Positions 60,035-64,000 of a DNA stretch of 64,000 nt are shown piece after piece. A program made the position numbers and the translations under genes. The stretch spans positions 100,564-164,563 of the forward strand of contig NZ_JAGXJW010000003.1 in NCBI RefSeq assembly GCF_019091135.1, given 5' to 3'. A model generated the notes under the pieces. The model was not told the DNA's origin. It worked only from the letters and a program-made list of their open reading frames with translations, and did no database searches. Numbering within the stretch: the stretch's first letter is position 1; each line of letters opens with the position of its first letter. The stretch is from Cohnella sp. GbtcB17. Lineage in GTDB: Bacteria; Bacillota; Bacilli; Paenibacillales; Paenibacillaceae.

Positions 60035-60064
60035 ACTATATCTTATCTCATTTAACGTAGTCAA
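60035..60064 (-). promoter_or_regulatory. Sigma-A promoter of the nagE operon
   Basis: TTGACT (60059-60064, minus strand) and TATAGT (60035-60040) are separated by 18 bases. The transcript would start about 15 bases upstream of the RAT. Confidence 0.7.
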
Positions 60065-60098
60065 TACAATTTTGGATCGCACTTGTTATCTTTCCGAT

Positions 60099-61094
60099 CT
60101 ACTTGCCAAGATTGAAGTTCGTCACTTGCAGCGAATTCGTGCCCTGGAAAGCGTTAAAGTTCCAGTCCCTCACAACGTTGTTTTTTACGGTTATGCCCGC
60201 AAAATAACCGGCGGACGCGGCAGGAGCCTTAAATGTCGTTTTGGAAAGCACTTTAAAATTTTCGTCTATGGCTTGAATGGAAAAAGGATCGCTGTATTCG
60301 CGAGCGTAGAATCTTCCGCTGTCATAAAATGAAATCCCCCGATAGATCCAATCGTATCCCCGCGCATCGTATTGCATGTCTTTTTTCTTGATATTGAAGA
60401 CGGTTGTAACGGTCGGGCTGGCGAAAATAAGACGGTCTCGTTTGGAGGTCAAAACGAATTCCGAGCCGATGTTGTGTTTGATCTTATTTTTTGGATCGTC
60501 TATCTTTAAAGGCTTCGAAAGCTCACCCTCAAAGACAATCTCGTATTTCCCCTTTTCAGTTTCATAGATGACGCCTGAACGGTCGTTCGTTTCGATCGGG
60601 AAAAACTTCCTCGTCGTGGCATAGGAACTTGCAGGCTTATCCCAGACATGCAGCGTTTTTTGGCTAGTGAGCTGACCATCTTCCAGATTAATCGTTGCGA
60701 CTTGAAGGCTCTTTTTATCGCCGAAAAAAATATAGTTGTTCGCGAAAACGATCGTTTTCGATGGACTGTCGCCGGCTTTACTAAAGGTAAGCACCTCTTT
60801 CCCGCGGAAGAGCCACTTATTATTTTTCGCCACGCTCATATAGATATGCTGACCGTCGGGCGAGTATATTTTCGACCAGGTCACGATGGTGTAGTCGCCT
60901 TTTTCCTGTACTTTTAACTCCGTGTTATTCTCTTGGAACGTCCGCTCGGGATCAAAAGGCGCCCCGCCGAACTGACGGCTTGTCGAAGAGGACTTGATAA
61001 CCGCGGATTGAGCCGCATATCCATTGGCGCTTGCCGCTAACGAAATAAAGAAACAGATCAATAGCAGTATCAGGGTTCTTGGACGGGTCTTCAT
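60099..61094 (-). CDS. Secreted hypothetical protein
   Basis: 331 residues from ATG 61094 with GGAG upstream. Signal peptide PRTLILLLICFFISLAASAN, cleaved near residue 26. The mature chain is beta-rich with repeating Tyr-Asp/Gly turns (YTIVTWSKIYSPDGQHIYMS, NNYIFFGDKKSLQVATINLE), which suggests a propeller-like fold. No known domain is recognised. It is same-strand with the next MBL gene upstream, 20 bases apart. Confidence 0.75.
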   Translation of the reverse strand: MKTRPRTLILLLICFFISLAASANGYAAQSAVIKSSSTSRQFGGAPFDPERTFQENNTELKVQEKGDYTIVTWSKIYSPDGQHIYMSVAKNNKWLFRGKEVLTFSKAGDSPSKTIVFANNYIFFGDKKSLQVATINLEDGQLTSQKTLHVWDKPASSYATTRKFFPIETNDRSGVIYETEKGKYEIVFEGELSKPLKIDDPKNKIKHNIGSEFVLTSKRDRLIFASPTVTTVFNIKKKDMQYDARGYDWIYRGISFYDSGRFYAREYSDPFSIQAIDENFKVLSKTTFKAPAASAGYFAGITVKNNVVRDWNFNAFQGTNSLQVTNFNLGK

Positions 61095-61114
61095 GCGTTT
61101 CTTCTCCTTCACGT

Positions 61115-61846
61115 CTAATAGCGACTTGCCAAATCCCTCAAAGCCTCCTGTACGTCCCCTTGGAAGCATCCGCCATGGTAACAGATCAGCGTATCGATCT
61201 CATAAGACATGAGCCGTCGCACCGATGCGACCGCTTCTTCCAAGTCTAGGGTGTACTGCGGATTGGCAATGCGAAGCTCGCCTTCTTCGATCACGACGGC
61301 ATCGCCCGCGATCATCGTCCTGCTAGCAGGCAAATAGAGCGAGATATGGCCCGACATATGACCGGGCGTATGAACGACCTCGACGCCGCCGCACCACGGC
61401 AGCACATCGCCATGACGAACCTGGCGATCGACCGCCGCCTTCTCGACGGATGCGAGCAACGCGATGAATTGCTCTGCCCCGGGCACCGCCTCCCGAGGCA
61501 GTTCATGCAGCGTCGATTCTGCTTGGGCTTGTCGTTGAGACTTAAGCGTCCCCTCGAGATAAGGAGCTTCGATTTCATGCGCGATAATGTCGGCGTTAGG
61601 CAACATTCGCTTTAATGCCCCGAGCGACCCGATGTGGTCGATGTCATGATGCGTCGCTATGATCTTCGTAATGCGTTCCAACGTGAATCCGGCGTCCGCC
61701 ACCGCTTGTGCAAGCTGGGGAATGGAATCCGGGTACCCGCAATCGACAAGAATACATTCATTGCCGTCCTGCAGTAATACAGGTGTAATCATTTGACTCG
61801 CGCCGTAAGTGATTACTTCAATCGACAATAGGTGACAGCCGTGCAT
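61115..61846 (-). CDS. MBL-fold metallo-hydrolase
   Basis: 243 residues from ATG 61846, with GGAGGG upstream. Metal motif ATHHDIDHIGS (about residues 63-73), VHTPGHMSGHIS (about 150) and MIAGDAVVIEEG (about 175) are intact. It resembles glyoxalase II/lactonase-type hydrolases (ILVDCGYPDSIPQLAQ). Cytoplasmic; substrate unknown. It is unrelated in sequence to the MBL protein at 13758-14618 beyond the fold. Confidence 0.9.
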   Translation of the reverse strand: MHGCHLLSIEVITYGASQMITPVLLQDGNECILVDCGYPDSIPQLAQAVADAGFTLERITKIIATHHDIDHIGSLGALKRMLPNADIIAHEIEAPYLEGTLKSQRQAQAESTLHELPREAVPGAEQFIALLASVEKAAVDRQVRHGDVLPWCGGVEVVHTPGHMSGHISLYLPASRTMIAGDAVVIEEGELRIANPQYTLDLEEAVASVRRLMSYEIDTLICYHGGCFQGDVQEALRDLASRY

Positions 61847-61954
61847 GATTTTCCCTCCTGAATTTTGATTCATCTTTGTCTGTAGTTAATGATAGATAGA
61901 GCGAAAACAATCATACGCAACGCCAAGCGCAGCGAACTCCTTCCGTTAAAATAA

Positions 61955-61983
61955 CCGCTGGCGAGTGTCGACCTCGCCAGCGG
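61955..61983 (-). terminator. Terminator after the 62021-62842 gene
   Basis: CCGCTGGCGAG (61955-61965) pairs perfectly with CTCGCCAGCGG (61973-61983). The minus strand follows with TTATTTTAAC. Confidence 0.85.
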
Positions 61984-62020
61984 CTCTCTGTCATTGACGC
62001 CGTTCATTCTTTACGGGGTC

Positions 62021-62842
62021 TTAGCGGTCCAACAAACGACCTTTCACGAGCAAATAATTCACGTCTTCCCCGATCGCTCCGTTCTGGATGCTCTCCGTGA
62101 CGATACCGTCCTTTTTGACGGCCGGCCTTTCCCGCTTCGGGTTCAGGAACTGAACGCCCGCGTCGGTGACAAGGTAAGCGGCTACGTCTGCCTCGCCCTT
62201 CGGCACATCGGTACCCGTGATGTTCTTGGCTTTAATCGTGAAGCTGTCCTTTTTATCGTCGTACGTGTAGGAGACGGGCGCAAACGCGTTGTTGCTCGCA
62301 ATTTTGCCCGGAGGCGTGACCATCGCACCGGTCTCGGTGTCTTCGAGCGCGTATTTGATCATATCGGTCTGCATGAGGTTATCGCCCGTCATCGAATAAA
62401 TCTTGGTCTTCGGATCGATGCTGCTCTTGATGCCGAGATGTTTGGACAGCACGCTGACCGGGATAAAGATCGAACCCTTGTCCAATACCGGCACGGTATC
62501 CATCTGAGCGGAACTGCCGTCGACCGTGACCGTCTTGGAGCCGATCGTAAATTGAACCGTCTTGCCGTTTAGAACGATGGTCGCCTTTTTGGCCTTGGCC
62601 TCATAGCCCACCTTGGCGCCGACTAACTCGCTGATCGAGCGCAGCGGGATCATGATGCGCGACTGCTTGTCCACATACGGCGCCTTCGGCGACGTGTAAA
62701 GCACGTAATAATCATTGATCTTAAGCAGAGCCGGATACGTTTTGGCCGCCGCCTGAGCCGGTTTCGATTGAATGCCCGCAGCGCTTCCTACCGCCAACAA
62801 CGCCGCAAGTCCGAGTGTCAAGAGCTTCGTTTTCTTTTTCAC
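62021..62842 (-). CDS. Secreted stalk-domain protein
   Basis: 273 residues from GTG 62842 (GGAGG 7 bases upstream). Signal peptide LLTLGLAALLAVGSAAGIQS. The following stalk domain (about 45-160) includes VLYTSPKAPYVDKQSRIMIP, LRSISELVGAKVGYEAKAKK and the matching IFIPVSVLSKHLGI. The C-terminal 110 residues are a beta domain with no known motif. Function unknown; related in architecture to the 22532-23914 product. Confidence 0.85.
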   Translation of the reverse strand: MKKKTKLLTLGLAALLAVGSAAGIQSKPAQAAAKTYPALLKINDYYVLYTSPKAPYVDKQSRIMIPLRSISELVGAKVGYEAKAKKATIVLNGKTVQFTIGSKTVTVDGSSAQMDTVPVLDKGSIFIPVSVLSKHLGIKSSIDPKTKIYSMTGDNLMQTDMIKYALEDTETGAMVTPPGKIASNNAFAPVSYTYDDKKDSFTIKAKNITGTDVPKGEADVAAYLVTDAGVQFLNPKRERPAVKKDGIVTESIQNGAIGEDVNYLLVKGRLLDR

Positions 62843-62999
62843 GATGATACCTCCCATGATGAATTTCAACTCTTAGACGTACCTGCATATTAAAATGTTC
62901 CATATTTTAAAATATTTTCTTTTCCTATATACTGAATCAAAACGTTGTGCGACATCGTTTTTTTAAGTACCTTAATCGTACTGAGCAAGGCAGAAAAAG

Positions 63000-63022
63000 G
63001 TCAACGGACTATAAGTATCATT
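63000..63022 (+). repeat. Dispersed 23-bp repeat, copy 4
   Basis: Core ACGGACTATAAGT and end ATCATT, with the single change GTCAAC instead of GTCGAC at the left. Intergenic, between the divergent 62021-62842 and 63072-63404 genes. Confidence 0.8.
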
Positions 63023-63071
63023 AGGCAGATTCGCAAACTTTTCATATCAATAATTAGCGAGGTTGATGATC

Positions 63072-63404
63072 GTGAGGCATTTTCTTTCCATCCTGCTAGT
63101 GATCGCTACAATTGCCGGGATTGCGTTCATGTGGTCAATTTTCGCGGCGTTTTTAAAGGAAGCGAATATCCCCGACATTAACGAATCGGAATATCGGCAG
63201 CTGCAGAAAGGAATGACCCTAGAAGATGTGACCGAAGTGGTCGGCAAGAAGCCGGAGCTGCTCTCCCAGCGCAATATTCACAACACGCGGTATCAGGTAT
63301 TTTTGTATAAAGAACGGTTTCGTCTCTTTAAAGAAGAGGCGAGCGTCCATCTCTACTTCTTCTCGGGACGTCTGATTCTGGTTAATCTGAACGGCAGTTT
63401 CTAG
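63072..63404 (+). CDS. Small single-pass membrane hypothetical protein
   Basis: About 110 residues. The start is ambiguous: GTG 63072 follows GAGG after nine bases, while ATG 63066 is only three bases from it. One N-terminal membrane helix (LSILLVIATIAGIAFMWSIF) is followed by a soluble domain of about 75 residues with QKGMTLEDVTEVVGKKPELL, a SmpA/BamE-like arrangement often found in small lipoproteins; this likeness is weak. Confidence 0.7.
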   Translation: MRHFLSILLVIATIAGIAFMWSIFAAFLKEANIPDINESEYRQLQKGMTLEDVTEVVGKKPELLSQRNIHNTRYQVFLYKERFRLFKEEASVHLYFFSGRLILVNLNGSF

Positions 63405-63435
63405 GGCGATTGGGTTCTGTCCAAGCCCATGAAGA

Positions 63436-63466
63436 AGCCTGCGGCACCATATCCGGTCCGCAGGCT
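63436..63466. terminator. Bidirectional terminator
   Basis: AGCCTGCGG (63436-63444) pairs with CCGCAGGCT (63458-63466), then TTTTCG on the plus strand. On the minus strand it lies just after the SLH gene stop. Confidence 0.8.
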
Positions 63467-63475
63467 TTTCGTTTC

Positions 63476-64000
63476 TTAATGCTTTATCAGCAGGCCAAGC
63501 GCGTCGAGCTTCCGCGCGATCACCGCCGCCGCTTCCGCCCTTGTGGCGGTCGAAGCCGGCTTCAGCAGCCCGCCGCTCCCCCGAAGCGTGCCGCTCTCGA
63601 CTTCGTAAGCGACCGCTTCGCGGGCCCACGCGGACACCTTGGAGCCGTCCCGATATTGGCTCAGCGGAGCCGTGTCCGGATTTGCGGCGCCGCCAGGAAC
63701 GCTCGCGCGGTAGAGCATAACGGCCATTTCTTCGCGCGTAATCGAGTCGTTCGGTCTGAACTTGCCGCCGTTGCCGACGACGATACCCGCCGCTCTCGCC
63801 CGGGCGACCGCTTCGGCATACCAGGCATCCGCCGGTACGTCGTCGAACGATCCGGATGCCGCGGACGGATTCGCATCGATGAGCGAAGCAAGCAGCTTCA
63901 CGAACTCGGCGCGCGTGACGCTGCCGTTCGGGCGGAACGTTCCGCCCGGATCGCCGGTCACGATGCCATGGGCGGCCAGCGCTTCGATATCGGCGCGTCC
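63476..64000 (-). CDS. SLH-domain surface protein, C-terminal part
   Basis: Partial gene; it continues beyond the right edge. The 175 visible residues are SLH domains: GTFRPNGSVTRAEFVKLLAS, then FDDVPADAWYAEAVARARAA, GKFRPNDSITREEMAVMLYR, and a last one with VSAWAREAVAYEVESG and ATRAEAAAVIARKL. The frame remains open to base 64000. Such a domain set anchors a protein to secondary wall polymer. It is a second SLH protein in the window, besides the giant at 14651. Confidence 0.9.
   Translation of the reverse strand, partial: GRADIEALAAHGIVTGDPGGTFRPNGSVTRAEFVKLLASLIDANPSAASGSFDDVPADAWYAEAVARARAAGIVVGNGGKFRPNDSITREEMAVMLYRASVPGGAANPDTAPLSQYRDGSKVSAWAREAVAYEVESGTLRGSGGLLKPASTATRAEAAAVIARKLDALGLLIKH

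Overview
The window reads as a 64 kb stretch of chromosome from a high-GC, endospore-former-type Firmicute of the Paenibacillaceae (Cohnella or Paenibacillus-like). The reasons are S-layer-homology (SLH) proteins, 'stalk' (copper amine oxidase N-terminal-like) secreted proteins, YesM/YesN two-component pairs next to Lpl-type sugar permeases, strong GGAGG ribosome sites with many TTG/GTG starts, and Bacillus-type PTS and antiterminator genes. This genus assignment is inference; there is no rRNA or tRNA here. No CRISPR array, prophage or intact insertion sequence is visible.

Layout. 1-2.4 kb: the end of a heterodimeric BmrC/BmrD-type ABC exporter. 2.5-7.0 kb: a tightly overlapping six-gene operon (small protein, Ser/Gly-rich exported protein ending GGFGG, glutathionylspermidine-synthase-like ATP-grasp ligase, lipoprotein, DUF350 membrane protein, K+ channel with RCK-like domain). 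7-10.1 kb: GH42 beta-galactosidase divergent from an AraC regulator. 10.2-11.8 kb: a membrane-less MCP-like signalling protein with a putative soluble sensor. 11.9-13.6 kb: nucleoside hydrolase divergent from a YeiL-type Crp/Fnr regulator, with a GGTCATTTGACC operator between them. 13.7-25.4 kb: MBL hydrolase, a roughly 2,586-residue SLH surface protein, a stalk-domain protein and a MATE exporter. 25.5-28.6 kb: LysR regulator, cytochrome P450 and an XRE regulator.

28.7-48.4 kb is a carbohydrate-utilisation locus on the minus strand: a PHP-type CehA/McbA hydrolase, a YesN/YesM two-component system, two Lpl-type permeases and a lipoprotein binding protein, then a histidine phosphatase, a GH100-like hydrolase, a GH78 alpha-L-rhamnosidase and a very large GH9 enzyme carrying InlB-type repeats. 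The transporter imports oligosaccharide, the glycosidases trim it, and YesMN probably senses it.

48.5-53 kb is a patchwork: a MerR-methyltransferase fusion and a Nudix-DUF4406 fusion that overlap and are probably controlled from a MerR-type promoter, then an SRPBCC protein, a truncated methyltransferase and a GNAT. 53-60.1 kb is a complete N-acetylglucosamine PTS operon (nagE, nagA, antiterminator, EIIA, HPr, EI, XRE regulator) preceded by a GlcT-type RNA antiterminator/terminator leader. The end holds secreted proteins, an MBL hydrolase, and the C-terminus of another SLH protein running off the window.

Two features cross these boundaries. A 23-bp repeat occurs four times in one orientation (11.9, 24.0, 28.6 and 63.0 kb). 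Two XRE paralogues share a start region that, in one of them, coincides with the end of ptsI.
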